This document shows positions 1-9,760 of a stretch of DNA of 64,000 nucleotides, piece by piece. Where the stretch lies: contig NZ_CP084737.1 in NCBI RefSeq assembly GCF_024730665.1, positions 827,501 to 891,500 of the forward strand, written 5' to 3'. The position numbers were made by a program, and so were the translations under genes. How positions within the stretch are numbered: position 1 is the first letter of the stretch; every line of letters begins with the position of its first letter. Under the pieces are notes generated by a model that was not told where the DNA came from, made no database searches, and saw nothing but the letters and a program-made list of their open reading frames with translations. Source of the DNA: Coxiella-like endosymbiont (GTDB lineage: Bacteria; Pseudomonadota; Gammaproteobacteria; Coxiellales; Coxiellaceae).

Positions 1-358
1 TAATGAAACGTATTGAAGAAACCTGTTGTCAGGTTTATCTTGTGAATACGGGCTGGACGGGGGAGCTCATGGCGAAGGCGGAGTACGCTTTTCTATCCCA
101 ACGACGCGCGCCATTGTTAATGCTATTGTTAGTGATAAATTGAAAAGTCAGCATACTGAAATATTAAGCGGTTTTAATTTTGTTGTTCCAACATCAGCGC
201 CCGACGTTGATCGGGCTTTGTTAAATCCAAGAAAGACATGGAAGGATGTTAGGGCGTATGATACTAAGGCGCGCATGTTAATGGAAAAATTTTTGGAAAA
301 TTTTGTTAAATTTAAAGTGGCAGATGTGATTCGCGAAGCGGGCCCAGCAATTGAATAA
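1..358 (+). pseudogene. pckA: Phosphoenolpyruvate carboxykinase (ATP), C-terminal part, frameshifted
   Basis: This is the C-terminal part of ATP-dependent PEP carboxykinase, which converts oxaloacetate and ATP to PEP in gluconeogenesis. The gene enters from the left edge; about 120 codons of a protein usually over 500 residues are visible. From base 3 the frame reads [10 protein letters not shown] followed by VNTGWTG, a hallmark of the family. It then switches frame and continues [19 protein letters not shown] and so on to a stop at 356-358. The switch lies in a run of five G (59-63); six G would restore one frame. What is seen is the frameshift. Whether it is a real mutation or a homopolymer miscall is open. 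Confidence 0.82.
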
Positions 359-360
359 AT

Positions 361-384
361 TAGTAATGGTTCTAGTAATGGTTC
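361..384 (+). repeat. Perfect 2 x 12 bp tandem duplication
   Basis: TAGTAATGGTTC occurs twice in a row (361-372 and 373-384) between the pckA stop and the yggS start. It looks like a recent slippage duplication in the yggS leader and leaves no clear Shine-Dalgarno sequence next to the yggS ATG at 392. Confidence 0.8.
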
Positions 385-391
385 TTTCAAG

Positions 392-1117
392 ATGTACATT
401 AGCGACAATATCAAGAAAATAAACGAAGAAATTCGGAAAGCGGAAAGTTTATTCGGACGCGCAACGAATTCAGTTATTTTATTAGCTGTAAGCAAATCAC
501 AGAGTATTGAAAAAATAAAAATCGCGGCAATCAGCGGACAAAAACTATTTGGAGAGAATTATTTACAAGAAGCGCTTCCTAAAATATATTCGTTGCGATC
601 TTACAATTTGGAATGGCATTTTATCGGCTCTGTTCAAACTAACAAAGTGCGTCTTATTGCGACGAATTTTGCGTGGGTACATAGCATTTCTAGTCTAAAA
701 ATAGCTGAGCAGTTAGATCGCTATCGAGCTTCTATGTTATCTCCTCTAAATATTTGTATTCAAATCAATATTAGTGAAGAAAGAAGCAAAAGCGGTGTGA
801 GCCTGAATGAGTTACCAAGATTGGCTTTCGTCGTTAATCAGCTTGATCGATTGCGATTACGTGGATTAATGGCAATTCCAGCGAATTGTGTAGACTTCGA
901 GACACAAAAGCGAGTATTTGAAAAATTAAAAAGAGCACAATGGCAATTAATAGAAAAAGGAGTACCATTAGATGTTTTATCGATGGGTATGACGCATGAT
1001 TTTCCTGCTGCAATTGCAGCAGGAAGTACGATGGTTCGTATTGGTACAGGAATTTTTGGGTCTCGCCCACGAGTCTCGCGGTTTAAACGGTTTGACAAGC
1101 ATCAAGGGAAAAAATGA
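392..1117 (+). CDS. yggS: YggS/PLPBP family pyridoxal phosphate homeostasis protein
   Basis: A 241-residue member of the YggS/PROSC family, which binds PLP without catalysing a known reaction and buffers B6 and amino-acid pools. Lys35 in LLAVSK is the expected PLP lysine. FGENYLQE, WHFIGSVQTNK, SMGMTHDF and VRIGTGIFG are the family motifs in order, and the length is normal. Its stop overlaps the proC start (ATGA at 1114), so the two are translationally coupled. The yggS-proC-yggT order is common in gammaproteobacteria. The gene is intact. Confidence 0.93.
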   Translation: MYISDNIKKINEEIRKAESLFGRATNSVILLAVSKSQSIEKIKIAAISGQKLFGENYLQEALPKIYSLRSYNLEWHFIGSVQTNKVRLIATNFAWVHSISSLKIAEQLDRYRASMLSPLNICIQINISEERSKSGVSLNELPRLAFVVNQLDRLRLRGLMAIPANCVDFETQKRVFEKLKRAQWQLIEKGVPLDVLSMGMTHDFPAAIAAGSTMVRIGTGIFGSRPRVSRFKRFDKHQGKK

Positions 1118-1938
1118 GTATATCAAAAATTACATTCATTGGTGGCAGTAACATAGCGCATAATATTATCCTTGGCTTAATTGCTAACGGCCACGACCCT
1201 ACCCATCTTTGTGTTACTAATCGTAGTCCGGATAAACTAAAATTTTTTAGAGAAAAATATGGAATAAAAACCACGCAGGATAATTATGAGGGCGCTCTCG
1301 ATGCGGGTGTTATTGTCTTCGCTGTTAAGCCACATCAAATTAAAACTGTTTGTGAAGAGCTCAAGCAAATTGTTCTTGTATCAGACACATTCTTTATTTC
1401 AGTAGCAGTAGGTGTGAGCACGGAATTACTTCAAAAATGGTTAAATAAAAAAGTTCCCATTGTTCGCGCGATGCCGAATACGCCAACTTCAGTAAGAGCA
1501 GGAGCGACAGGTTTATTTGCAACAGGTGCAGTTAACGAAAATCAAAGAAATTTAGCAGAATCTATCATGCGGGCAGTTGGGCTTGTAATTTGGGTTTCCT
1601 CAGAAAGTCAAATTGATGAAGTTGCCGCACTTTCTGGATCGGGTCCAGCCTACGTGTTTTATATTATGGAAGCATTACAGGCCGCAGGGGAAAGTCTCGG
1701 GCTTTCAAGAGAGACCGCAGAATTATTAACTAAACAAACGGTTTTGGGTGCTGCTCGCATGGCTCTGGAAGCCGAGCAAGAGGTGGTTCAGTTACGCCGA
1801 TTTGTGACATCTCCTGGTGGTACCACTGAGCAGGCTATTGCGGTTTTGGAATCAGGGAATTTAAAAGAGTTATTTAAAAAGGCGTTAATGGCAGCTGTTC
1901 ATCGCGCAGAAGAATTATCACGAAGTATAGATAAGTAA
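1114..1938 (+). CDS. proC: Pyrroline-5-carboxylate reductase
   Basis: A 274-residue enzyme reducing pyrroline-5-carboxylate to proline with NAD(P)H, the last step of proline synthesis. The N-terminal Rossmann turn is ITFIGGSNI, a slight departure from the usual GxGNM form. The C-terminal dimerisation domain has LSGSGPAYVF and VTSPGGTTEQAI. Length is normal and the frame is open throughout. It overlaps yggS by 4 bp and yggT starts 1 bp after its stop, which argues for one operon. Confidence 0.95.
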   Translation: MSISKITFIGGSNIAHNIILGLIANGHDPTHLCVTNRSPDKLKFFREKYGIKTTQDNYEGALDAGVIVFAVKPHQIKTVCEELKQIVLVSDTFFISVAVGVSTELLQKWLNKKVPIVRAMPNTPTSVRAGATGLFATGAVNENQRNLAESIMRAVGLVIWVSSESQIDEVAALSGSGPAYVFYIMEALQAAGESLGLSRETAELLTKQTVLGAARMALEAEQEVVQLRRFVTSPGGTTEQAIAVLESGNLKELFKKALMAAVHRAEELSRSIDK

Positions 1939-1939
1939 A

Positions 1940-2518
1940 ATGATTGCACTTACAAATGTTTTTTTATTTTTAGTTAGTTTTATCTTTGATTTTTATATTA
2001 TTGTCTTGATATTACATCTTTTAATACAAAAATTAGAAGCGAGTTATCATAATCTTGTGTCTCAGTTTGTTATCCGAGTTACTAGCCTTTTTGTTGCACC
2101 ACTACAACACATAATTCCTGAATTTCATGGATTTGATTTTTCGATTGTATTTTTAATAATTGTCTTCGAATTCATTCAGGCTTTTTTACTTTTCTGGTTA
2201 CGCTCTCGATTGATACCTCATTTCGGAGGTCTGCTTTTAATAAGTATTGGTGCGTTAGGTAATAAATGCATGAGTCTCTATTTTTACGCGATTATCTTTC
2301 GAATCATTATAAGTTGGGTGGTTTCTTTGCAACAAAGTCCGGCTGCAGAAATTATATTTCTGATTACAGATCCAGTGATGAAACTTATACGTCGATTTAT
2401 TCCAGCAATTGCTGGTTTTGATGCCCCCGCACTTTTACTTTTAATGTGCTTTCCGCTAATTTCCTTCCTATTTTTTGATCCATTAATGAATGTAGGGATG
2501 CGTCTTGCATTGATGTGA
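1940..2518 (+). CDS. yggT: YggT family integral membrane protein
   Basis: A 192-residue protein made of two related hydrophobic halves. Each carries the YggT pattern of a membrane helix followed by a P-hydrophobic-R/IIP stretch (VAPLQHIIPEF near residue 50; DPVMKLIRRFIPAIAGFD near residue 145). The family is inner-membrane and linked to osmotic tolerance and, in plastids, cofactor assembly; its bacterial job is not settled. It directly follows proC and the start is fixed by that spacing. Confidence 0.9.
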   Translation: MIALTNVFLFLVSFIFDFYIIVLILHLLIQKLEASYHNLVSQFVIRVTSLFVAPLQHIIPEFHGFDFSIVFLIIVFEFIQAFLLFWLRSRLIPHFGGLLLISIGALGNKCMSLYFYAIIFRIIISWVVSLQQSPAAEIIFLITDPVMKLIRRFIPAIAGFDAPALLLLMCFPLISFLFFDPLMNVGMRLALM

Positions 2519-2593
2519 TAGAGAAAAATATTAAAAACAGTTGATGCAAGGCATCGCTTCGATTAGGATCTGAAATAAATAAAGGGGTTTATT

Positions 2594-2929
2594 ATGAGCG
2601 ATGTACACACTGCGTCCGATAAAAAGTTTGAGGCTGATGTGCTAAAAGCTGATGAGCCTGTGCTTGTCGATTTCTGGGCCGAATGGTGCCACCCTTGTAA
2701 GATGCTTGCTCCTGTGGTGGAAGAAATTGCTAAAATATATAAAGGACGTATTAAGGTATTTAAATTGAATGTAGATGAAAATACGGAAATGCCTGTAAAA
2801 TATGGGGTTCGCGGTATTCCTAGTCTATTAATTTTTCGCGATGGAGAGGTTGTTGCCGCTAAGGTGGGGACACTTAGTAAATCGCAACTTGCGGCTTTTT
2901 TGGATGAAAACTTGCGTTTTTCATCTTAA
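2594..2929 (+). CDS. trxA: Thioredoxin 1 with a CHPC active site
   Basis: A 111-residue cytosolic thioredoxin that reduces protein disulfides. The fold markers are in place: FWAEW before the active site, [25 protein letters not shown] with the cis-proline, and the final helix. The active site reads W-C32-H33-P34-C35-K, with His where nearly all thioredoxins have Gly. The dipeptide between the cysteines is known to set redox potential in this family, so the protein may be more oxidising than a CGPC enzyme (inference). A purine-rich AAAGGGG element precedes the ATG. rho follows after 176 bp, a common pairing. Confidence 0.95.
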   Translation: MSDVHTASDKKFEADVLKADEPVLVDFWAEWCHPCKMLAPVVEEIAKIYKGRIKVFKLNVDENTEMPVKYGVRGIPSLLIFRDGEVVAAKVGTLSKSQLAAFLDENLRFSS

Positions 2930-3105
2930 GATATTATAATTCCCCTGATTGTTTTACCTATCGGTACAACTCCCACCATTTTTAGGTCTATCCCTAACAT
3001 GATAAATGTCAGTCGGGATGTAGCTTTGTGGGCTAATTGTTTGTTCGAAAGCGCGAGCAAGTTGTCGTTATTTTAATCCACAAATAAGAGGATTTATCAG
3101 GAATT

Positions 3106-4362
3106 ATGAATTTAACTGAGCTTAAACAAAAATCAGTTCCAGAATTGATGAAAATTGCTCAAGAGATGAGTCTAGAAAATGTTTCGCGTTCCCGTAGACA
3201 AGATATTATCTTTTCAGTTTTAAAAACACACGCTAAAAAAGGCGAAGATATTTTTGGAGACGGGGTTTTAGAAATTTTGCAAGATGGGTTTGGTTTTTTA
3301 CGTTCGGCTGATAGCTCTTATTTAGCCGGACCTGATGATATTTATGTGTCTCCTAGTCAAATTCGGCGGTTTAATTTACGAACAGGTGATACCATTTCAG
3401 GAAAAATCCGCCCTCCTAAAGAGGCAGAACGTTATTTTGCTTTATTGCAAGCTAATGATATTAATTTTGAAAAACCAGAAGCTTCTAAAAATAAAATTCT
3501 ATTTGAAAATCTCACACCACTTTTCCCTAATGAACAGGTAAGAATGGAAATTGGGAATGGCAGTACAGAAGATATTACTGCTCGAATTATTGATTTAATT
3601 TCACCCATTGGAAAAGGTCAGCGGGGCCTAATTGTATCGCCGCCGAAAGCTGGAAAGACGATGATGTTGCAAAACATTGCCCATTCAATTACCGCCAATC
3701 ATCCGGAATGCGTTCTCATTGTGTTATTGATCGATGAACGTCCTGAAGAAGTAACTGAAATGGATCGGTCTGTCAAAGGTGAAGTGGTTGCAAGCACTTT
3801 TGATGAACCTGCTGCACGCCACGTTCAAGTGGCTGAGATGGTGATTGAAAAGGCTAAACGATTGGTAGAGCATAAAAAAGATGTGGTTATTTTATTGGAT
3901 TCAATCACCCGATTGGCTCGTGCATATAATACAGTTATTCCTGCTTCTGGAAAGGTTTTAACTGGTGGAGTTGATGCTAATGCGTTGCAACGGCCTAAAC
4001 GCTTTTTTGGTGCTGCACGTAATGTGGAAGAGGGAGGCAGTTTAACCATTATTGCTACAGCATTGGTGGAAACGGGTTCGAAGATGGATGATGTGATTTT
4101 TGAAGAATTTAAAGGAACCGGCAATATGGAAATTCATCTAGATCGTCGCATTGCGGAGAAACGTATTTTCCCAGCAATCAACATTAATCGGTCAGGTACA
4201 CGACGCGAAGAACTGATGTTAAAGCAGGACATTCTGCAAAAAGTTTGGATTCTTCGTAAAATATTACACCCCATGGACGAAGTGGTTGCCAGTGAGTTTT
4301 TGATTGATCGATTGAAATTAACAAAGACAAATAATGAATTTTTTGATTCCATGAAGGGCTGA
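3106..4362 (+). CDS. rho: Transcription termination factor Rho
   Basis: A 418-residue hexameric RNA helicase that ends transcription of untranslated RNA. The N-terminal helical domain ([14 protein letters not shown]) is followed by the RNA-binding cold-shock-like domain ([19 protein letters not shown]). The RecA-like core has Walker A PPKAGKT near residue 180, Walker [16 protein letters not shown], the [21 protein letters not shown]-loop segment and the [12 protein letters not shown]-loop. The gene is intact and of normal length. The 176-bp leader holds no obvious intrinsic terminator. With so little intrinsic termination visible in this window, Rho probably matters a great deal here (inference). 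Confidence 0.97.
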   Translation: MNLTELKQKSVPELMKIAQEMSLENVSRSRRQDIIFSVLKTHAKKGEDIFGDGVLEILQDGFGFLRSADSSYLAGPDDIYVSPSQIRRFNLRTGDTISGKIRPPKEAERYFALLQANDINFEKPEASKNKILFENLTPLFPNEQVRMEIGNGSTEDITARIIDLISPIGKGQRGLIVSPPKAGKTMMLQNIAHSITANHPECVLIVLLIDERPEEVTEMDRSVKGEVVASTFDEPAARHVQVAEMVIEKAKRLVEHKKDVVILLDSITRLARAYNTVIPASGKVLTGGVDANALQRPKRFFGAARNVEEGGSLTIIATALVETGSKMDDVIFEEFKGTGNMEIHLDRRIAEKRIFPAININRSGTRREELMLKQDILQKVWILRKILHPMDEVVASEFLIDRLKLTKTNNEFFDSMKG

Positions 4363-5341
4363 AGCAGTTTACATGTTGTGTTGTTTATCCCTATATGGTT
4401 ACAAAATGAAGAACATTGCTTTCCTTTTTTCTAGTTGTAACTTGTAGCTTCAATGTCTTGTCGTGGTCAACAAGAGTACTTTTTGTCGTCCATAACTCAA
4501 AAGCATTTATCAAAGCAGATAAAAATAGTGGTCAAAACACGGAAGTATCCATCTTAAGGAGTTACGACCTTGCGATTCAATGAATGGGCTCTTAGTTATT
4601 TTTCCTAATCTCATTAATGCTTGCTCAGCTCGCTGACGTCAACCTTCAGCTAATTCACATAATCCTTGAGTGGTTAAACAACGACTTTGATGATATCCAT
4701 ACATTTCCTGACACCATTTGAGATTTTTTAAAATTCGTGTAGTACGTCCGTACGTCCTAACAGGAGGCAAATAGTATAAAGAAGGATAAAAAATAATAAG
4801 AGAAACGCTGTGCAGCCTACACTGTAGTTTTATACCCCCCAGTGTCGATAAACGATTAGGATACACCCTTGTATCATTTTCAACCCAAGCTAAATCGATA
4901 ATGAGAGAAGAATATTACATATATACTGACATCAATGATCGTGAGAGCAATTAAGCCTCAATTATTGTTTTATTAATCGTCTTTTCTGGGCGACGTATAT
5001 GTATATGATTGAAAATATCTTAGCACCGCGTTTAGTGAGCTGTTTCTTTAAATAAGCGGTGTATCTTCATCTCGGGGCAATAAACCATTTCTGTAATGCA
5101 GAGGAAGAGTATTCGCTCCACGGTCCCTTGTAATGCAAAATATCAGTAATGTTGCGGTGTCAATAGAAAGATTTTGATTACGAAAAATTAAAATTTAGAC
5201 GGATAGAGTTTAGACAGATTTAATCTTTCTAAATCAGGTGTAACTAGTTGATGATAGAAATTGGAACAGAATAAGCTCCTATCTACTTTTCAACAGCGAT
5301 TTTTGAATTTTCTGCTTGTTCTTTTTGTTGGATGGTCAAGG
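4363..5341. other. Non-coding stretch with one coding remnant
   Basis: Nearly 1 kb between rho and the YqfO-like gene, AT-rich and full of stops in all frames. The only piece that looks formerly coding is on the minus strand at about 4575-4920. No RNA gene or terminator was recognised. Confidence 0.6.
4575..4920 (-). pseudogene. Unidentified coding remnant
   Basis: On the minus strand an open stretch ends KWCQEMYGYHQSRCLTTQG then LCELAEG and a stop at 4639. Past that stop the same frame goes on as RQRAEQALMRLGK, which looks like protein sequence with a single nonsense codon. Upstream, LAWVEND and YPNRLSTLGG are also protein-like. I do not recognise the family. The composition (Trp, Cys, Gln, amphipathic helix) argues for a real ancestor rather than random sequence, but the evidence is weak. 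Confidence 0.28.
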
Positions 5342-5674
5342 TTATTTTTGAGAAAACTCAATAATATGATTTTCAATTTTCCAAGCTGCATAAGCAGGAG
5401 TTTCATAGGGATGAGTTCGCATTAATTCATTAAGCACCACTTGCAAAAAATGATCTTCACAAACCATTTCAACCAGATACTCTTTAATCTTTTCAACTCG
5501 GCCTTGGGAGCCTACATAAGGTTGGCTGCCACTTAAAGGTCGATACTGTCCTATTCCCGGGGTTTGCCAGGCACAACATTCATAATTGCCTACTTTCCCA
5601 GCACCTTTTGAGAAAAGAGCATTTTTTACCAGTTCTAGGTATTCTTCAGGAACGTAAAAAGTGATTTTATACAT
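5342..5674 (-). CDS. YqfO/NIF3-like small domain protein
   Basis: A 110-residue stand-alone protein resembling the domain inserted in the NIF3/YqfO family (structurally CutA/PII-like). Features are MYKITFYVPEEYLE at the start, GKVGNYECCAWQ, the GIGQYRPLSGSQPYVG loop and the closing MRTHPYETPAYAAW signature. Its cellular role is unknown; metal binding is often proposed. It lies 15 bp downstream of aroD on the same strand and may be co-transcribed. Confidence 0.85.
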   Translation of the reverse strand: MYKITFYVPEEYLELVKNALFSKGAGKVGNYECCAWQTPGIGQYRPLSGSQPYVGSQGRVEKIKEYLVEMVCEDHFLQVVLNELMRTHPYETPAYAAWKIENHIIEFSQK

Positions 5675-5689
5675 AATTATATTTCATAA

Positions 5690-6406
5690 CTACCTATTAA
5701 GACTTTTTTTAGATTGTAAACGATTAAATTGGTGGTAAAAATTCCGCATTGTCTTTATATCAATTTGTCCAGGAGCAGAACTAGAGTGATCTATGGAAGC
5801 AAAAGTTAAATAACTGCCAAGTAAAGGGGCCAACAATCGCGTTATTTTTCCTTTTTTACCCATTCCAAGTACGATTATATTTTCCGATGGCTTTTTGTTC
5901 AGGAGAAAGCGAAACAATATACTTGCATCGTCTAACTGGTTCGTCATTACAGCGAATTTAAGAATATCTGGGGAAAAAGTTCGCATCTCGCCGGCAATAT
6001 TAATCAGCGCTTTTAAAGTGGGTGTTTTTTGGAAATTATGATAGGAAATAATTTTCTTCGCTTTTTTACGTCGGATAATGATTTTATTGGCAATAGCAAG
6101 ATCAATGTCCAAGTAATCAAATTTAAGATCGTTTCCTGTTTGTAGAATTTGATTTTGTGCTTCAAGTGTACCCGTAAAATTTCCATTGTCGCGCTTAGCT
6201 CGACAACAAAGGATTACTTTCTTTTTAATTTGCTTAGCAATATGATAAAGCGTTTTTGAATTTATATTTTTAAGATAGTCGACTCTCAGTTCAACAAGAT
6301 CTGCGATAGCTTGTGCCCTTTGGAGTTGAGATAAGAAACCAGAAAGCGTTTTTCCAATCACAACAGCGCAAAGAAGAGGCTTATTTAGCATTTTATTTGA
6401 CCTCAT
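5690..6406 (-). CDS. aroD: 3-dehydroquinate dehydratase, type I
   Basis: A 238-residue class I dehydroquinase, catalysing the third step of the shikimate pathway through a Schiff-base lysine. The substrate strand is LVELRVDYL. His123 in IISYHNFQKTP is the general base, and Lys150 in LKFAVMTN is the Schiff-base lysine. The C-terminal lid GQIDIKTM is present. The first ATG is used here; the second Met, five codons in, fits the family start about as well. aroB, aroE and aroK lie further along the window but not in one operon. Confidence 0.94.
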   Translation of the reverse strand: MRSNKMLNKPLLCAVVIGKTLSGFLSQLQRAQAIADLVELRVDYLKNINSKTLYHIAKQIKKKVILCCRAKRDNGNFTGTLEAQNQILQTGNDLKFDYLDIDLAIANKIIIRRKKAKKIISYHNFQKTPTLKALINIAGEMRTFSPDILKFAVMTNQLDDASILFRFLLNKKPSENIIVLGMGKKGKITRLLAPLLGSYLTFASIDHSSSAPGQIDIKTMRNFYHQFNRLQSKKSLNR

Positions 6407-7179
6407 GAATTATGAATCTTGCTCCATAATTTAACAATTCGAGATCCATTCAATTCTATCACCTAATGCATACTCTTCTTTAGGATTGTCGTTAATTGCT
6501 TCTATACGAATAATCGAGAAGAGCTGTCCGTTTCTGATCATTGCTTAAGTAAATTAATTATCATCAGAAACAGAGGGGCGACACAATGAGAGTGCAATCA
6601 TTACTCTCCTAATTTATAATGAAGTGGTACAATTAGCAATTGTGCAAAATTGTGTTTATCAATAGTGAAGCCTTATCAATGATGACACCTTGTTATCACG
6701 TGACTAAAATAAATTCATGAAGGTCGAAAGGCCCTAAGCCCAACTACTAAAATTGTAGCATAATCACCCCACTCTTTAACTAATCGAATATCAATATTAT
6801 CTTTGATATTTTTACGGTAGACTTATATTACTAAGTCGCTTTAATTAACATTATTGGCATGTGGTTTCGTGCTGAAAACAGTATCTTGAGCAAATCCTTT
6901 AGTGAGGTTATATAGCTACAAAGACATCACATAGATTTCCCTGTACTAAAAAGCAGTGATAATTAAACTAAATTATCATGAACCGATATGCATCTTAACT
7001 CAAAAAGCCTTTAGTAAATCTTTAAAAAAGATTCTTGACACCATTCTCGGCTAGCGTTGTGGTTATACGATCACTTTGGTCTATCTAACTAATTATCTGA
7101 TAATTTTATTAATATGAGTGTAATTTTTAAGTTAAGAATTAACCTATTTAATTTACTGATAGTAATTATTACTAAGGAA
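6407..7179. other. Non-coding, decayed stretch
   Basis: About 770 bp between aroD and the acyltransferase gene. Only short frames are open, for example a minus-strand piece reading VKEWGDYATILVVGLRAF near 6720-6780 that may be a gene relic. No RNA gene or terminator recognised. Confidence 0.5.
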
Positions 7180-8100
7180 CTATGAGCAATAATTGTTAGT
7201 TTGTGTTTCTTCATCGTATCGGTAACTAAGTTTATCTAATAATAAGTCTTTGCCTACCCATACCGAATTTAACCATTTCTGCAAATAGCACCGAAATTCT
7301 CGATCATCGTAATAATTGCCAATGAGATCAGCAGTTAAGGGAAGGAGTTTATAGTGTATGGTTATATTAGCGTAATCGCCGCTAAAATATTTCCAAAATG
7401 ACATAGGTTGCGAATAATGAATAGTAACATCTAGAATACCACTTAACTCATTTTTTAATTCATTAATGACCACAGCTAGGCTGCCCACTTTAGGTTTTAA
7501 TAAGTGTAGAAAAGGTGATTGTTGTCGTCTATGTTTTTCAGTAGTGAAACGAGTCCCCTCCACAAAATTCATAATGGTTGTTGGAAATTCTTTAAATTTT
7601 TTGCAGGCTGTCTTTGTGATTTGGATATCTTTATTTTTTAGTTTAGGACGCTTACGAATATCTTTTCGATCATAGCGATGTAAGAAAGGATAGCCTAATA
7701 TCCAGCAACTAAGCCCAAGTATAGGTAATCCCCACACTAATTCTTTTTTCATAAAAAATCTAATTAATGGAGTTTTTCGGTTAAATACGTAACCCAATAC
7801 TAATATATCAAGCCAAGTTTGATGGTTACTGATCAATAAATACCAACAATGAGTGGTAAGGTTGCCTTCTCCTTCAATTTTCCATCGGTGACGACGTAGA
7901 CGCAATGCGCCGTTAGAAACGCTAACCCACATAACCGCTATATTCAACGCTATTTTTATTAATATTTGATACCCTGATTTATTAGGTATCAATCGTGCGA
8001 GACCGCCAAAGATAATAACGGCTAGTGCTAATAGGGTTGACGAAATTGTGTAGAGAAGAATAATGAAAGTAGCGAATAATACACTAAAGAATTGACGCAT
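7180..8100 (-). CDS. yihG: YihG-type 1-acylglycerol-3-phosphate acyltransferase
   Basis: A 306-residue PlsC-superfamily membrane acyltransferase. Residues about 10-60 hold two hydrophobic segments. The catalytic HX4D box is NHQTWLD near residue 92. The acceptor-binding motif is FVEGTRFT, and an RK/DR-rich stretch lies between them. Length and the long C-terminal half match YihG, a second lysophosphatidate acyltransferase of gammaproteobacteria, better than PlsC itself. With psd in this window it points to phospholipid synthesis by the bacterium itself. The gene is intact and stands alone. Confidence 0.88.
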   Translation of the reverse strand: MRQFFSVLFATFIILLYTISSTLLALAVIIFGGLARLIPNKSGYQILIKIALNIAVMWVSVSNGALRLRRHRWKIEGEGNLTTHCWYLLISNHQTWLDILVLGYVFNRKTPLIRFFMKKELVWGLPILGLSCWILGYPFLHRYDRKDIRKRPKLKNKDIQITKTACKKFKEFPTTIMNFVEGTRFTTEKHRRQQSPFLHLLKPKVGSLAVVINELKNELSGILDVTIHYSQPMSFWKYFSGDYANITIHYKLLPLTADLIGNYYDDREFRCYLQKWLNSVWVGKDLLLDKLSYRYDEETQTNNYCS

Positions 8101-8993
8101 TCGTAAATCCTTCTATTCTAAAACTATTCCTAAGCCCATTTTTTGTCTGGGAGGAGATAAGGTGCTAATTAACTGCTGTTGATATAAATCAACAGACTAC
8201 AATTTATATTCGGGTTTGAGTATACACTCTTTGACCATCTAACCAGTATTTTGTATAACCACCTAAATTTTACTCTATTTTCTTCCTATGAATTTGATAA
8301 ACGAGAAGATTATATTCTAGAGTGAGAGCGACGTCATTCTCTCGTTTGAGTATAACATGCAGGTTACATTGTGGAAACTCACGCCTTGCTATGTTAGCAC
8401 ATAGAAATTTATCAACATGAATGGTAAATGAAGCGGAATAGTTAAGCTAACTATTCTTTTTGCTAAAATTTTTATAGTGATATCTTTATGAAGATGGCTT
8501 ATTCTTCGTGAAGATGACTTATTTTAAATCAGGTGAAGTGCCCGTAGAGAACCTGAAAAAAAGTCATAGGTTTGCTTAGTTCTGGAGAATAAGGGCGTAT
8601 AGAAATTTTAAGAATCCCATACCTGTCCACTTATTAGGCTCGCTGAACCTCATTATTAAGTAGCATTATTTGGGTGTTAGGGGCGAAATATTCAAGGTAT
8701 AGTGTGGTTTGGGTGTACCTTTTTACTTTATATCTGTTCCATGCGATATTATCACTGACTTCTGTCAGGATTTCTGTTTTTCTATTTTTTGCTAGGAGAG
8801 CGTTTTGGTTTAATCGATACTTAAGCGATACCTAATTTAATCCTCTTATTACTTGAGCGAATGCTATTGCTCTTTTTGCCTTATGAAATCAAGAAGAGTA
8901 GTCAATCAGAGAATGGCCCGTGTGTTCTTTTTAAGTAACATAAACCTAGTTTATCTACCTACTGGTCTATTATTTGAGAAATACGTTACCTAA
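8101..8993. other. Non-coding stretch, nothing recognised
   Basis: About 890 bp of AT-rich sequence between the acyltransferase gene and the unknown gene at 8994-9501. I see no frame of protein-like composition, no tRNA and no clear hairpin. Confidence 0.5.
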
Positions 8994-9501
8994 TTAGTGC
9001 ACATGGACGCACTCTTTATCATCCAGTTCAATAACATTTTGCCGTTTTTGGCTGACATGAAGTGGAACTTGGCATTTGCGCCATTCTGTAGTGATTTCTT
9101 TTAACTTTCTTGAAATTTGGCGACAATCGCGAGAGATGGCAGCAATAAGTTCTACCATAGCTTCCTCGGTCAAATCTTTATTGGCGGCTTGAATCGCCAT
9201 ATCGCGATAAGTGACGTCAGAAGCTGAAAGAATGGCCCGCTCGTAATGTTTGACATTAAATTTAGGTTCATTGGTGAGCATTTTATTTTTCTTGCAGATG
9301 GGTAATTCACCGACTATAGCAAGAACCCCTTCTTAAACTTATTAAAATTATCGGTTCCCCATTCCAATTTTTCACCATTAATATAGGTAATTAAAGCAGC
9401 TAAGGCCTCATAAGTCTGTTTTTCTTTTTTTCCAATCCACAAAGCTGGTTATAAAGTTTAATTTTTTGAGGATTTAATACATTCTGTGTTTTTCCCGTCA
9501 T
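8994..9501 (-). pseudogene. Hypothetical protein of about 169 residues, two frameshifts
   Basis: Only the C-terminal 95 codons form one open frame (MLTNEPKFNVKHYERAILSA to the stop at 8994). Reading upstream and adding one base at each of two short runs (C4 at 9326-9329, A3 at 9441-9443 on the plus strand) gives a continuous protein from ATG at 9501. It runs MTGKTQNVLNPQKIKLYNQL, then GKKEKQTYEALAALITYING, then FKKGVLAIVGELPICKKNK and into the 95-residue part. It is hydrophilic and probably helical, with no signal peptide or membrane segment. I do not recognise the family. It lies 260 bp downstream of csrA on the same strand. Confidence 0.6.
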
Positions 9502-9760
9502 AGTTACTCCATCAGCGATAACCTGATGTGGCGCATTATATACTTTCTTTATCAAGATTGCTCCTTGAAATTATTGATGGCACTTCGTATCACAAACTGT
9601 TATAGGCTGGGATGACAGTAGATCTAGAGTAGCCCTTTTTTAAAATCTGATAAGGCAATCCTTCATTTTAGAATGACGCGCGCTGCACTTTATGAGAAGT
9701 TAGGCCATGCCGGGTCTCAATTTTTTATTTACATAAAAATAATGTTTTTTAAGAGAGTGG

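Noticed and set aside
838-1098. Open frames antisense to yggS, and similar long frames opposite rho, cca, polA, mrp and pyrG
   Set aside because: They overlap well-supported genes on the other strand and have no family resemblance or RBS; they are shadows.
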